From: [Mycobacterium] vasticus
GTDB lineage: Bacteria; Actinomycetota; Actinomycetes; Mycobacteriales; Mycobacteriaceae
Length of the DNA: 64,000 nt
Reading direction: 5' to 3'
Assembly (NCBI RefSeq): GCF_020181595.1
Contig: NZ_CP084028.1
Coordinates: 2,942,401 to 3,006,400, forward strand
Below are positions 1 through 9,200 of the stretch, in pieces (the first letter of the stretch is position 1; every line of letters starts with the position of its first letter). Both the position numbers and the translations under genes were made by a program. Under the pieces are notes generated by a model. That model was not told the origin of the DNA, did not search any database, and saw only the letters and a program-made list of their open reading frames with translations.

Positions 1-2
1 GC

Positions 3-251
3 ACCGATGTGCCAACGGTTTCCGCCCTGCTGGCACCCAACGCCACGCTGAGCACCGACGGCGTCACCAAGGCCACGGTTGCCGAGTTCGTCTCAACTGC
101 ACAGCATCTCGCGGTCGACAAGCTGCTTGCCGCCGGACACACCGTGACTGCCACGGTGCGGCTGAACGGCAGGCGCGGGGTGGGGTTGTTCGAGTTCGCT
201 CGCGACTCCGCTGACCGGGGCGCGATTTCGGCTGTGCGCCTTTATATCTAG
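3..251 (+). CDS. C-terminal part of a small SnoaL/NTF2-like protein (5' end outside window)
   Basis: An open frame enters from the left edge and stops with TAG at 249-251, so only the last 82 or so residues are visible. A GTG at 9 could serve as a start, but the frame is open to the window edge and the protein is probably longer. The fragment has alternating hydrophobic strands and ends in a pattern (GLFEF...AISAVRLYI) that resembles the final beta strands of NTF2/SnoaL-fold proteins. There is no catalytic motif to assign a reaction. Its stop overlaps by four bases the stop of the convergent gene on the other strand. The fold call is an inference from a short stretch. Confidence 0.5.
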   Translation, partial: TDVPTVSALLAPNATLSTDGVTKATVAEFVSTAQHLAVDKLLAAGHTVTATVRLNGRRGVGLFEFARDSADRGAISAVRLYI

Positions 252-1003
252 AGCAGGCCCGGGATGAGTGCCTTGCGGTTGGGCGGGTAGTCGGGGAACT
301 GCTGCCGGTACCACTTGTGGGTCGCCATCGCCCGTGGGCCCAGGTTGGCGATGGAGAAGAGCACGAAGATCAGGCCGGGAACGGTCCAGGCCATGATCGC
401 CCAGCCCGCCCACAAGATGAGCTCACCGAAATAGTTGCCCGAGGACACCCAGCGATACACCCCGCCGTACGGGATGCTGTACCCGCTGCTGCCGTCGGCG
501 CGCAGCACGATCAGGATGCGGTCGGCCTGGAAATTGATCACCCAGCCGATCACCGCGACAGCGAGGCCCAGGATGAAGCGGGGGTCGACGAACCAGCGCT
601 CCTGCTGCAGGTGCGGGGCCAGTGCCACCGCATAGCCGTTGGCGAACCCGTTGACGGCGTTGAAGATGAAGCCGAAGGCGATACCCGAGATGGGGAACCG
701 CTTGTCATCGCCCTTGCGGCTGAGCGGATAGAGCAGCCCGCGGTAGAGGTAGTGGCACTGCCACAGCGCGTACAACACGACCGCCGGCGCTCCATGCCGG
801 TGCGCCACGAGCCAGAACGTCACGGTGAACGCCCACCACTGCGGGCATTCGAACATCAGCCAGCTGATCTTGCCGGGCAGCGTGAAGCGCTGATCCGGGC
901 CGGCGAACCGGCCGTAGGGATTGGTGAACCAGAAGCTGCCGGCGAAGGTGACGATCGTCAGGACGATCAGGAAGATGAGCGCGGCGTGGTAGAGACCGGC
1001 CAT
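248..1003 (-). CDS. 3-oxo-5-alpha-steroid 4-dehydrogenase-family membrane protein
   Basis: The 251-residue integral membrane protein has about six hydrophobic segments. Its C-terminal third carries the family signature (YRWVSSGNYFGELILWAGWA, then HKWYRQQFPDYPPNRKALIPGLL), which is typical of the steroid 5-alpha-reductase C-terminal domain. That domain binds NADPH and reduces the C4-C5 double bond of 3-oxo-4-ene steroids or acts on related lipids. The length matches the family. The start ATG at 1003 follows a GAAAGG ribosome-binding site. It lies 24 bases after another membrane-protein gene on the same strand, suggesting co-transcription. In a mycobacterium a sterol or fatty-acid substrate is plausible, but the exact substrate cannot be read from sequence. 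Confidence 0.8.
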   Translation of the reverse strand: MAGLYHAALIFLIVLTIVTFAGSFWFTNPYGRFAGPDQRFTLPGKISWLMFECPQWWAFTVTFWLVAHRHGAPAVVLYALWQCHYLYRGLLYPLSRKGDDKRFPISGIAFGFIFNAVNGFANGYAVALAPHLQQERWFVDPRFILGLAVAVIGWVINFQADRILIVLRADGSSGYSIPYGGVYRWVSSGNYFGELILWAGWAIMAWTVPGLIFVLFSIANLGPRAMATHKWYRQQFPDYPPNRKALIPGLL

Positions 1004-1026
1004 GGTGGAACCTTTCGTCCGGGGCG

Positions 1027-1560
1027 CTAGGCAGCGGGGTCTTGGCGCCTGCCCGGCGCGAAATGGTCGAAGGCGGCGCGCATGTCGGCGATGTTCCCAT
1101 CGGTGTTCTGCAGCGTGACCGAAACGTCACCAAAGGTTTTCGTCCCCAGTCCCCGGGTTGCCCGTCGGATCCAGCCCGCGACGCCGTCGGGCGGGTAGTT
1201 TTCCGGGTCGTTGAGGTACAGGTCGGCGATCTGGATCCGGCCCATGTCGACGGTGGCTATGCGCTCGATCGCGCTCCACGGAATCACCCGTTTGCAGTAG
1301 CGCCGCCCGTAGACACCTTCGGCGTCGACGCGAACCTCGACGCCGGACTGGAAGAGCTGCGGAACCATCATCACCAGACCGAGACCGAAGAACACGATCC
1401 CGATCCAGCCGATCACGTGCAGGGTTTCGGGTGGAACCCCACGCACCGCGTCGATCGGCCCGAAGCCTCCCGCGAGCCGCACCCCGCCCAGCAGCAACGC
1501 CACCGCGAGGGCGACCAGGCGCGCGACCCGCCAACGATTCAGATGTGCCTCGAACGGCAT
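1027..1560 (-). CDS. Conserved membrane protein, STM3941/PH-like
   Basis: This 177-residue protein has two N-terminal transmembrane helices (about residues 14-33 and 47-67). A soluble domain of beta strands follows (VEVRVDAEGVYGRRYCKRVIPWSAIERI), resembling the PH-like domains of STM3941-type proteins. The repeated pattern of a W-x-x-I/V-x-x-I motif after a basic strand fits that fold. No catalytic residues are visible. It sits upstream of, and in the same direction as, the steroid-reductase-like gene with a 23-base gap, so the two are probably one transcript. Its function is unknown; a membrane-associated sensor or scaffold role would be a guess. Confidence 0.6.
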   Translation of the reverse strand: MPFEAHLNRWRVARLVALAVALLLGGVRLAGGFGPIDAVRGVPPETLHVIGWIGIVFFGLGLVMMVPQLFQSGVEVRVDAEGVYGRRYCKRVIPWSAIERIATVDMGRIQIADLYLNDPENYPPDGVAGWIRRATRGLGTKTFGDVSVTLQNTDGNIADMRAAFDHFAPGRRQDPAA

Positions 1561-1616
1561 GCGCCCTCCCGATGTGTCGATGGGAGAACCCTAGTGGACG
1601 TGCAACTGTGAGGTGA

Positions 1617-2009
1617 CTATGAGTCACCGTCGGTATCGGCGATGCGCGCCTTGAACTCTGGGCACTCCACCAGCGGCGTGTGGGTACAGGTGACGGCGTG
1701 GGTGAGGCTGTCGCGCATCCGGGTGAGACGCGCGATCTCCTCGTCGAGCTGACTGGCTTTCTCGGCCATTCGGACCCGCAGTTCGGTGTCGCTGGGTGTG
1801 GCCGACAGGAATCGCTCGATCTGGGCCAGGGTGAACCCGGCCGACTTGGCGCAGCCGATCAGCGCGAGCCGGTCGAGCACCGCCGGCTCGTAGGTGCGGC
1901 GCAGACCGTTGCGCTCCCCCGAGGTGATCAATCCACGCCGCTCGTAGAACCTCAGGGCCGATGACGCCAGGCCCGATCGCTTGGTCACCTCGGCGATGTC
2001 CAGCAGCAT
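1617..2009 (-). CDS. MerR-family transcriptional regulator with C-terminal Cys/His motif
   Basis: The 130-residue protein has an N-terminal MerR winged helix (residues 3-70: LDIAEVTKRSGLASSALRFYERRGL) and a dimerising coiled coil (about 75-105). A short C-terminal effector loop contains C108, H110 and C116 (CTHTPLVECPEF). That layout recalls SoxR and metal-sensing MerR proteins, but it lacks the four-cysteine Fe-S signature of SoxR, so the inducer is unknown; a metal or thiol-reactive compound is possible. C53 lies at the end of the DNA-binding domain. The gene is divergent from the esterase at 2089, and the intergenic promoter has the distorted MerR spacing. It probably controls that esterase and itself. 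Confidence 0.85.
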   Translation of the reverse strand: MLLDIAEVTKRSGLASSALRFYERRGLITSGERNGLRRTYEPAVLDRLALIGCAKSAGFTLAQIERFLSATPSDTELRVRMAEKASQLDEEIARLTRMRDSLTHAVTCTHTPLVECPEFKARIADTDGDS

Positions 2010-2019
2010 TGTCCGTTCC

Positions 2020-2050
2020 TTGACTTGAAGTGTGGTTCAAGTCAGATACT
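2020..2050 (+). promoter_or_regulatory. MerR-type promoter with 19-bp spacer and central dyad
   Basis: A -35 element TTGACT (2020-2025) and a -10 element GATACT (2045-2050) are separated by 19 bp. A perfect inverted repeat fills the spacer: GACTTGAA at 2022-2029 and TTCAAGTC at 2036-2043. The overlong spacer with an operator dyad inside it is the hallmark of promoters activated by MerR proteins through DNA untwisting. It faces the esterase gene at 2089 and lies 11 bp from the start of the divergent merR-like gene. Confidence 0.85.
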
Positions 2051-2088
2051 AGCGACACCCCCGCCCCCAGCGAAAGGAAACCTCCATC

Positions 2089-3024
2089 ATGACGCTACAT
2101 CCGCAGGTCAAAGCACATCTCGATCGACTGGCCGGCAGCAACTTCGCCGACCTGCACGACTTCACCCCGGAGCAGGTTCGCCAGGGTATGCGACTCATGA
2201 CCCAAGCCCTGGGCCCCGGCGAAGCCGTTGCCGCCGTGCAGGATCACGTCATTGCCACCCCATCCGGTGAGTTGGCGATCCGGATCTATCACCCGCAGCC
2301 GGACCGGGCGCTGCCTGTCCTCGTCTTCTTCCACGGCGGTGGCTACGTACTCGGCGACCTGAACACCCACGACAGCCTGGCCCGAGCACTGGCCAACCGC
2401 ACCAGTCGCGTCGTCGTCTCCGTGGACTATCCGCTGTCCCCGGAGCAAAAATATCCGGCCGCGATCAATGCCGGTTTCGCCGCCACGCGCTGGGTGGCCG
2501 CGCACGCGGCGGACTTCGGCGGCGACGGTACGAACCTCGCGGTCGCCGGCGACAGTGCCGGAGGCAATCTCGCGGCGGTGGTCGCACTGCTCGCCCGCGA
2601 CGCCGGTGGCCCCGAGATCGCAGCCCAAGTGCTGATCTATCCCGACGTGGATTTCCGGCGCAGCAACGTCTCCATCCGGGAGTTCGCCGGCAAATACGGC
2701 AACATCAGCCGACCGACGCAGCAGTGGTTCATGAACCACTACCTCAACGCCGAGCATGAAAAGCTGGACGGACACGTCTCGCCGCTGCTGGCCACGGCAC
2801 TCGACGGACTGCCACCGGCGCTGATCATCACCGCCGAATACGACGCATTGCGCGACGAAGGCGAGGAATACGGCACCCGGCTTCGGGCTGCTGGAGTTCT
2901 CACCACCGTCATCCGCTACCCGGGCATGATCCACGAGTTCATCCGCTGGCCCTTCGACGACGCCGCCCGCGCACTCGACGACATCGCTGCCGCGCTGCGG
3001 ACGGCTGCAGTGTCTCCGCGTTGA
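2089..3024 (+). CDS. HSL-family alpha/beta-hydrolase (esterase/lipase)
   Basis: The 311-residue protein belongs to the hormone-sensitive-lipase branch of carboxylesterases (Lip family in mycobacteria). The oxyanion-hole motif HGGG is at residues 82-85. The nucleophile elbow GDSAGG has Ser156. The acid is D252 or D256 (EYDALRDEGEEY) and the catalytic histidine is H282 (IHEF). The length is normal. It probably hydrolyses short or medium acyl esters in the cytoplasm; no signal peptide is seen. A clear RBS (AAAGGAAA) precedes the ATG. The divergent MerR regulator and its 19-bp-spacer promoter suggest that expression is induced by a small molecule, possibly an ester or oxidant. Confidence 0.9.
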   Translation: MTLHPQVKAHLDRLAGSNFADLHDFTPEQVRQGMRLMTQALGPGEAVAAVQDHVIATPSGELAIRIYHPQPDRALPVLVFFHGGGYVLGDLNTHDSLARALANRTSRVVVSVDYPLSPEQKYPAAINAGFAATRWVAAHAADFGGDGTNLAVAGDSAGGNLAAVVALLARDAGGPEIAAQVLIYPDVDFRRSNVSIREFAGKYGNISRPTQQWFMNHYLNAEHEKLDGHVSPLLATALDGLPPALIITAEYDALRDEGEEYGTRLRAAGVLTTVIRYPGMIHEFIRWPFDDAARALDDIAAALRTAAVSPR

Positions 3025-3061
3025 CCCGCCCCGGGCAGCCGCGGCATCTATCGTTGGCGCG

Positions 3062-4456
3062 ATGACCGAGCTGCGAACCCGACGTCGGGGCGTCATGCAA
3101 TCGCTCACCGGGCTCAGCGTCCGCTACGTCGAGCGCCTGATGCCCGACCCGTATCTGTTCGCGGTGATCCTGACGCTCATCGTCGCCGGGCTGGTCGCCG
3201 CGCTGGTGCCCGGAGCATCCGCCCACGGCATGCTGACGGCGTGGTACTCCGGCGTCTGGGGGCAGGCGAATATCTTCACCTTCGCCTTCCAGATGGTGCT
3301 GATCCTGGTGACGGGATACACGCTGGCCGAGGCACCGGTTCTCAAGCGAGCCATCGTTCGCGCCGCCGCGCTGCCGCGCACTCAGGCGCAGGGCGCGCTG
3401 CTGTGCTTCACCGTGAGTGCCGTTGCCTCCCTGCTGAACTGGGGCCTCGGACTGGTTGCCGGAGCGCTGGTGGCCCGGCAGCTGGCGCGGCGTTTCCCCG
3501 ACTCGCATTTCGGCTACCTGATCGCCGCGGCGTTCATGGGTTTCATCGTCTGGACGCAGGGGCTCTCGTCGTCGATCGCGCTGGCGAACACCGATTCGGG
3601 CAGCCCCATCAACGTGATCCACAAGATCGCCGGCTTCACCGTGCCGTTGAGCCAGACCATCTTCCAGCCGTACAGCTGGTTGTCGGTGATCCTCGTGCTG
3701 GCGATACTCGGGCTCGCGGTGTGGCGAATGGAACCCTCCGAGAGCCTGGCCCCCGATCCCGCGGTGTTCGAAGACGAAGCAGCCGTTGATGTATCGGCCG
3801 GCACGACGTTCGCCGAATGGCTGGAGAACCAGTGGATCCTCAACGTGCTGCTGTTCGCCGCGGGCATCAGCTACTTCGTGGCCAGTGGTTTCGCGCTGAA
3901 CATCTCGTCGATGATCATGCTGTTCACCATCACCAGCGCCCTGCTGCACCACACCCCGATCCGGTTCATCCGGGCGTTCACCGGCGCCGCGAAGGTATCG
4001 GGCCCGCTGCTGCTGCAGTATCCGCTGTACGGCGGCCTGGTCGGCCTGCTCGCCTATCAGGGCTCCGAGGGCTCAAAGCCGTTGCAAACACTGCTGGCCC
4101 AGATGCTCGTGACCGGCGCGACGCAGTACACGCTGCCGTTCTTGACGTTCCTGGGCTCGGTGATCATCAGCCTGTTCGTGCCGTCCGGCGGAGGGCACTG
4201 GGCGGTGCAGGGCCCGATCGCGGTCGACTCCGCGCTGGCGATCGGGCAGCAGTCGCCGGCCTATCTGGGATTGATCTCCATGGCTGTGGCCGTCGGCGAG
4301 GGCGTGGCGAACATGATCCAGCCGTTCTGGCTGCTCCCGCTACTGGCGATCGCGAAGCTCAATGTCCGCCAGGTGATGGGGTTTACGGTGGTGGCTTTCG
4401 TCATCGGGCTGGCGGTGTTGGGGGCGATGACATTGATTGCGCCGTGGGTGATTTGA
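3062..4456 (+). CDS. Short-chain fatty acid transporter (AtoE family)
   Basis: The 464-residue polytopic membrane protein has about eleven to twelve hydrophobic helices. Segments typical of the AtoE/TIGR00366 family are visible: a conserved N-terminus (VRYVERLMPDPYLFAVILTL), SSSIALANTDSGSPIN in the middle, and PSGGGHWAVQGPI near the C-terminus. The family takes up short-chain fatty acids such as butyrate or acetoacetate. It starts 37 bases after the esterase stop, in the same direction, so the pair may be co-transcribed: the esterase could release short acyl chains that this permease handles. That coupling is inferred from position only. Confidence 0.88.
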   Translation: MTELRTRRRGVMQSLTGLSVRYVERLMPDPYLFAVILTLIVAGLVAALVPGASAHGMLTAWYSGVWGQANIFTFAFQMVLILVTGYTLAEAPVLKRAIVRAAALPRTQAQGALLCFTVSAVASLLNWGLGLVAGALVARQLARRFPDSHFGYLIAAAFMGFIVWTQGLSSSIALANTDSGSPINVIHKIAGFTVPLSQTIFQPYSWLSVILVLAILGLAVWRMEPSESLAPDPAVFEDEAAVDVSAGTTFAEWLENQWILNVLLFAAGISYFVASGFALNISSMIMLFTITSALLHHTPIRFIRAFTGAAKVSGPLLLQYPLYGGLVGLLAYQGSEGSKPLQTLLAQMLVTGATQYTLPFLTFLGSVIISLFVPSGGGHWAVQGPIAVDSALAIGQQSPAYLGLISMAVAVGEGVANMIQPFWLLPLLAIAKLNVRQVMGFTVVAFVIGLAVLGAMTLIAPWVI

Positions 4457-4496
4457 GTGAGGTGGTTTCCACACCCCGCGCAACGATATCGACTGC

Positions 4497-4502
4497 TATC
4501 AT
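4497..4502 (+). promoter_or_regulatory. Candidate -10 element for leaderless vapB transcript
   Basis: TATCAT lies exactly six bases before the ATG of the antitoxin gene at 4509. No Shine-Dalgarno sequence is present between them. In mycobacteria many mRNAs start at or next to the initiation codon, and this spacing fits such a leaderless transcript. No convincing -35 element was found, which is common for mycobacterial SigA promoters. Confidence 0.45.
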
Positions 4503-4508
4503 CGTGAG

Positions 4509-4733
4509 ATGAGCGATCTCCTGATCCGTGACGTTCCCGACGACGTGATCGCCCGCCTCGATGCACAGGCCGAGCGACTGGGCCTCTCCCGCGTCGAGTA
4601 CGTGCGCCGCCAATTGGCGGCCACACCGGCCGCCCCGCGGCGGTCGATCACATCCGAGGACATGGAGCGATTCGCGCAGAACTGCGCCGCCCTCGCTGAC
4701 GAGGAGCTGATGCGTAAAGCGTGGGGCTGGTGA
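4509..4733 (+). CDS. vapB: VapB-type antitoxin (ribbon-helix-helix)
   Basis: This 74-residue protein starts with a ribbon-helix-helix domain (residues 3-40: [33 protein letters not shown]). The acidic, tryptophan-ending tail should wrap and neutralise the toxin. It is probably an autorepressor that binds its own promoter together with the toxin. Its TGA stop overlaps the GTG start of the PIN-domain gene in a GTGA arrangement, the usual translational coupling of vapBC pairs. The length and layout are normal for the family. The target operator cannot be defined from this copy alone. Confidence 0.88.
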   Translation: MSDLLIRDVPDDVIARLDAQAERLGLSRVEYVRRQLAATPAAPRRSITSEDMERFAQNCAALADEELMRKAWGW

Positions 4734-5143
4734 CCGAGCAGCAGTGGCTGATCGACAAGTCGGCCCTGGTCCGACTGTCGGCCTGCGCCGACCCCCGACT
4801 CTGGCACAACCGCATCGGACGAGGCCTCGTCCGAATCAGCACCGTCACCAGACTGGAAGTGGGCTTCTCCTGCCAGACCGGCGACATCGCCCGCCGCGAA
4901 CTGCGTGAGCCACCGGTGTCTTTGATTCCGGTGGAGTATCTGCAGCCGCGAATCGAGGACCGCGCCCTCGAAGTACAGACCTTGCTGGCTGACCGCGGTC
5001 AGCACCGTGCTCCGTCGATCCCCGACCTTCTCCTCGCCGCGACTGCCGAACTCGCCGGGCTGACTATCCTGCACGTCGACAAAGACTTCGATCTGATCAC
5101 CGCGATTACCGGGCAACCCACGGAGCGATTGCAGCTGGCCTGA
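4730..5143 (+). CDS. vapC: VapC-type PIN-domain ribonuclease toxin
   Basis: A PIN-domain protein of 137 residues from the GTG at 4730. That start is preferred over the GTG at 4721 because it gives the usual 1-base-shifted GTGA overlap with vapB. The acidic catalytic set is complete: D9 (IDKSAL), E43 (TRLEVGF), D99 (IPDLLLAA) and D117/D119 (HVDKDFD). VapC toxins cleave specific tRNAs or rRNA when freed from VapB. The gene ends only nine bases from the stop of jetD on the opposite strand, so the toxin-antitoxin pair sits directly against the Wadjet locus. Whether the pair contributes to defence or only stabilises the locus is not visible. Confidence 0.88.
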   Translation: MTEQQWLIDKSALVRLSACADPRLWHNRIGRGLVRISTVTRLEVGFSCQTGDIARRELREPPVSLIPVEYLQPRIEDRALEVQTLLADRGQHRAPSIPDLLLAATAELAGLTILHVDKDFDLITAITGQPTERLQLA

Positions 5144-5152
5144 GCTCGCCGC

Positions 5153-6292
5153 TCAACATCGAAGCCGCTGCTGCACCCACCCCCAGTCGATGCGCTCCTG
5201 CTCCAGCCTCACACGCTCCCCCAGCACGTCGGAGACCAGGTCGGCATACAGCTCTTGCTCGTCCGTCGCCAGCCGGGTGAGAGCCGAGTGGGCCGGCCGG
5301 TCCTCGGTCACCCACCGATCACAGTGCGCCAGCAGTGTCTCCCGGTCCATTAGCACCGAACGCGCCAAAGGCAACCAAGCCCGTAGCCGGTCGAGGATGG
5401 CGAACCCGTGCGTGTCGATATCGCCCCAGTACACGACGTCGGCCTCGGCCAGCCACGGCAATCGGCCCACGGCGTCTACCTCGAAACCCTTGCCCCAGAT
5501 CACCACCCCGTCGTCGGGAACCTCAAGGCTCAGGTAGCTGATCTCGTTCTCCACGATGATCACGATCCCCGGTTGCACGTCCAGCCGCGCCAGCTCCTCG
5601 GAACGCAGCGCCAGCTCAGTCAACGATGTCGGGAACCCCAGTGACGGTGCGGGCCGCAGCCGCACCAACCCGGGTTTAGCCCGAAGTCCAAGCCCGGAAA
5701 GGAATCCCGACGCCGACGAAGGGACGCCCAGCATCGCCGCCAGAGCCGAGCGGTGCCGCTCGGCGAACTTGGTGTCCACACCGGGTGCGCTGATCTCTCG
5801 CAGATAGCGCTGCGAGCCCCGGTTCGTGTCCAGCCACTCGTAGGCGGCGATCAGCTGCGGCAGCTGCGACCCCAGGTCGAGGGCACGATGCGGATTGTCG
5901 ACGATCCAGTGCCGCACCAGCGGATACCCTTGCGCGAGAGCCAAAAGCCCGTCGAACCGGCGCACCGATGCCGCCACCCCCAGCAGCACCCAGGCCTGCT
6001 CAATACCTGACACCACCGCACGAAGCGGCAGACGGTTGCGACCGACCGCCCTGCCGCCGATCGACTGCCAGACCAGCGTGTACCTTGTGTCGTCGCGCCG
6101 ACCGGCATCCAGGGCCGCCACCCAGGCGCGGGCGGCGGAGATGTCGTCGCCGATCTGCGAGGGTTTCGGGCCGCGCAGCGGCACCTCGATCGGCGCGAAG
6201 GGCTCGCCGTCGGCGTAGCCGCGCAGTAGCGATCCGTCTGCCCAGCGGCGTCGGACCTTAGCGGCGATGTCCTCTGGCGTGGTCCACCCCAT
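5153..6292 (-). CDS. jetD: Wadjet nuclease subunit JetD (DUF3322/DUF2220, Toprim-like)
   Basis: The 379-residue protein has an N-terminal DUF3322 region and a C-terminal DUF2220 region with a Toprim-type active site: a VEN glutamate near residue 250, then GDIDTHG with its DxD pair about 45 residues later. In characterised Wadjet systems JetD is the DNA-cleaving subunit that cuts circular plasmid DNA once the JetABC SMC complex has extruded it. The M. smegmatis counterpart is EptD. Its ATG overlaps the stop of jetC (TAATG on the minus strand), so it is the last gene of the operon. All catalytic acids appear intact, so it is expected to be active. Confidence 0.9.
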   Translation of the reverse strand: MGWTTPEDIAAKVRRRWADGSLLRGYADGEPFAPIEVPLRGPKPSQIGDDISAARAWVAALDAGRRDDTRYTLVWQSIGGRAVGRNRLPLRAVVSGIEQAWVLLGVAASVRRFDGLLALAQGYPLVRHWIVDNPHRALDLGSQLPQLIAAYEWLDTNRGSQRYLREISAPGVDTKFAERHRSALAAMLGVPSSASGFLSGLGLRAKPGLVRLRPAPSLGFPTSLTELALRSEELARLDVQPGIVIIVENEISYLSLEVPDDGVVIWGKGFEVDAVGRLPWLAEADVVYWGDIDTHGFAILDRLRAWLPLARSVLMDRETLLAHCDRWVTEDRPAHSALTRLATDEQELYADLVSDVLGERVRLEQERIDWGWVQQRLRC

Positions 6293-9200
6293 TAATGCCG
6301 TCCGTCGCGGCGGGTCCGGTACTCCTCGATCGTCATCGTTTGCAGCCGCGAGAACGTACCGCTCGGGTTGTCGACGAAACCGATAGCCTTCACGTACGGC
6401 TCGATGACGTGCACCTTCTGCAACGGGGTGACGATCAACAGCTGCAAGCCCAGCGTCGCGAAGAGATCAAGCGCGTAGCGGGTCGAGACGTCCGAGCCGC
6501 GCCCGAACGCCTCGTCGATGACCGCGAACCGGAAGTCGCGTGATCGTTCGACACCCCATTCCAGACCGAACTGGTACGCCAGCGATGCCGCGAGGATGGT
6601 GTAGGCGAGCTTCTCCTTCTGGCCGCCGGACTTGCCGTCGGAGTCGCTGTAGTGCTCCCACTCGATATCGGTGTCGGCGTCGCGTTCGGAGGCGGAGAAT
6701 GCGAACCAATTGCGTACATCGGTGACGCGCCGAGTCCAGTTCTTGTCGGATTCGGCGTAGCCGTCTCGGCCGCGGAATCGCTCGATGATCCGTTTGACAT
6801 CGAGGAAGCGCTGCTCGGAGTACTGGTCCCCGTCGACGGCGAGGCTGTCGTTGGTCAGGTTGCGCAGCTCCGAACGGAACTGCGCAACATCGCTGTTGGT
6901 GGTGGGCTCTTTCTCCAGCTTGATGTAGCGGCCCGGGTTGTAGGGCACCGCACCGAGCGCTTCGTTGATGCGGTTGACCCGCTCGTCGATGGCCGCGGCC
7001 TGCCGACCCAGCCAGTTGTTGAACCCGGCCAGCTCCTGGATGGCGTTCTTATTGAGCTGCTCTTTGAACTCGGCTTCGAATCGCGGCAGATCGTCGTTGG
7101 CGACGCGGTCACGCAGCGCCAGGAAATCGGCGCGGGCCTCGACGGTGGCGTCCATGTCCGCACGGAACTCGGGCCAGCGGCGCAGGACGTCGCTCATGTA
7201 CTGCCCCAGGTTCAGGGCGTGACCGTTGAGTTGGCCGGTGCGACGCTCGATCCGGCGGTGCAGATCCGCTGAGAGCGCGACCTCGGTGTCCGCGCAGTCG
7301 ACCGCACGCACCGGACGGTTTTTCCCGAGCCGCTCACCAAGGGCCGGATACGACGCCTGGGCGGCGATCAGTTCCTCTTCGGGCCGGCCGGCCACGAAGT
7401 CGTCGTCACGCTTTTTGCCTTGCTCGGCTTGGATTTTCGTAGCCTGCGCGGTGGCCAGTTGTCCGGTGATCTTGTCGATCAACTCCCCCACCACGCGGGC
7501 CTGCTCGGCGTTATCGACGAGGGCTCGAGTGATTTCCGCCAGTCGTGATGACCCCTGCTGTAGTCGGACCCGTTCGGCGTCATGGTCTTTCGCACGCAAC
7601 TCGGCTTCGTCGGCATCCAGGTCGGTCCAGGAGCCGAAGGTCTCCAGCCGGGCCAGCGCTTCCAAACCCGCTTGCAGCCCGTCACGCCGCGACATGAGCT
7701 GCGCGAGTCCGGCGGCCACACCGGCAAGCTCATCTTCGGCCTCGGTGCGTTCGGCGCACAGCGCGGCGATCTTTCGTTCGTTGGCCCAGCCCAGCACCCA
7801 CCGGCGCGGGTCGTCGTGGCGGTGCCGGTCGTCCTTTTCGTGGCGCTCACCGGAGCGCACCTGGCCCTCGCGGGTAACGGCACGCTTGCAACTGCGGAAC
7901 TCCGCCAGGTCAGCCGCGCAGCGGTGGTCGGCGCGCTTGGTCAGTTCATCGACCAGGTAATCCCGGAACGGTCCGTCCTTGACGTCGAGGCAGTCGGCGA
8001 GTATCAGCCTGTCGCTGACCGGTCGTTGCAGCCGAACTCGTTGCCGGGGAACCCGTTCGTAGACCAGCTTGGCGCCGGTCACCTGTCCGCCGCGGCCTCG
8101 GAAGGTGAGCCGTCGGCCGTTCACCCAGCCGGTGACGGCGTCGTAGTGTTGTTGCGGCACCAGCAGCGACAGCGCGAACCCGCGCAGCACCCGTTCGGCG
8201 GCGCCCCGCCATGGCGCGTGTTCATCGGCGACGTCGATGAGCTCACCGGCGTAGGGCAGATCTTCCGGTGTCAGTCCGAGGTCGGCGCAGAGTTCCGCGC
8301 GCACGTCGACCTGTTCGACAGGCAGGTTGCTGGTGCGGTTCTCCAAGCTGGTCAGTTCGGCGGCGAGCAGGTCACATCTCCGCTGCAGGTCCTGCTCGCG
8401 GCCGATCTGCTCGGAGGTGGCGGTGTCGAGGGCACGCTTGTCGTCGAGTCGATGCGTGCGTTCGGTGGGCAGCGCAGCGGTCAGCGCCGCGAATTCCGCA
8501 CTGCCGGTGACGGGTTTCAGCCCCGCGGCGTCGACGGCCGCGTCGAACAGGGTGCGGGCACCGCGACGTTTGTCGGCTTGGGTTTGCGCCTCGCGGGCCA
8601 GCCGCTCCAACTCGCCGATACGGTCCCCGCCAGCCTTGGCACGTTCTTCGATGAGCGATTCGCGTTCGTCGGTCATCACCTGTTGCCGGGCTTTGGCGGT
8701 GTCCTGCTCGGCCAACAGCGCCGCGCCTTTGACCTCTAGATCCGCAATCTCGTCGGCGAACAGACCGGCGCGAAGTTCGGCGATGAACAGTGCGACCGCG
8801 GATCGTTCGCGATCGAGTGCGTCGCGTTCAGCAAGCGCGGCATCGTATTTCGCGGCGGTCGCCGCGATGGGCTCCAGAGCTTCCAACTGCTCGCGGGCGC
8901 GCTTCACGGCGTCGTGGGCCTTGGTCAGGTCGTCGAAGTGGGCGATGATATCCGCGACACGCGCACTGGCGTCGCTGGGTTCGAGCATGTGGTCACGCAC
9001 GAAGTCGTTGAGGTTTCCGACCGATTTCATCGAGACCGTCTGGTGGAACAGCTCCAGCGCCTGCTCCGAGCGCACTCCCAGTAGGCGACGCAACGACGTT
9101 GCGTATTTGGGGAATTGGTCGAAGATCTCGGTCCCCGACGCTCGCAACCTTTTGCGAAGATCCCGCAAGTCGGTGCCGAAGTCGGCGAAGTCCGTGGCGA

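Noticed and set aside
2095..3108. Long open frame antisense to the esterase gene
   Set aside because: It mirrors a gene with clear catalytic motifs. In high-GC DNA the opposite strand of a real gene is often open. No RBS or domain was seen.
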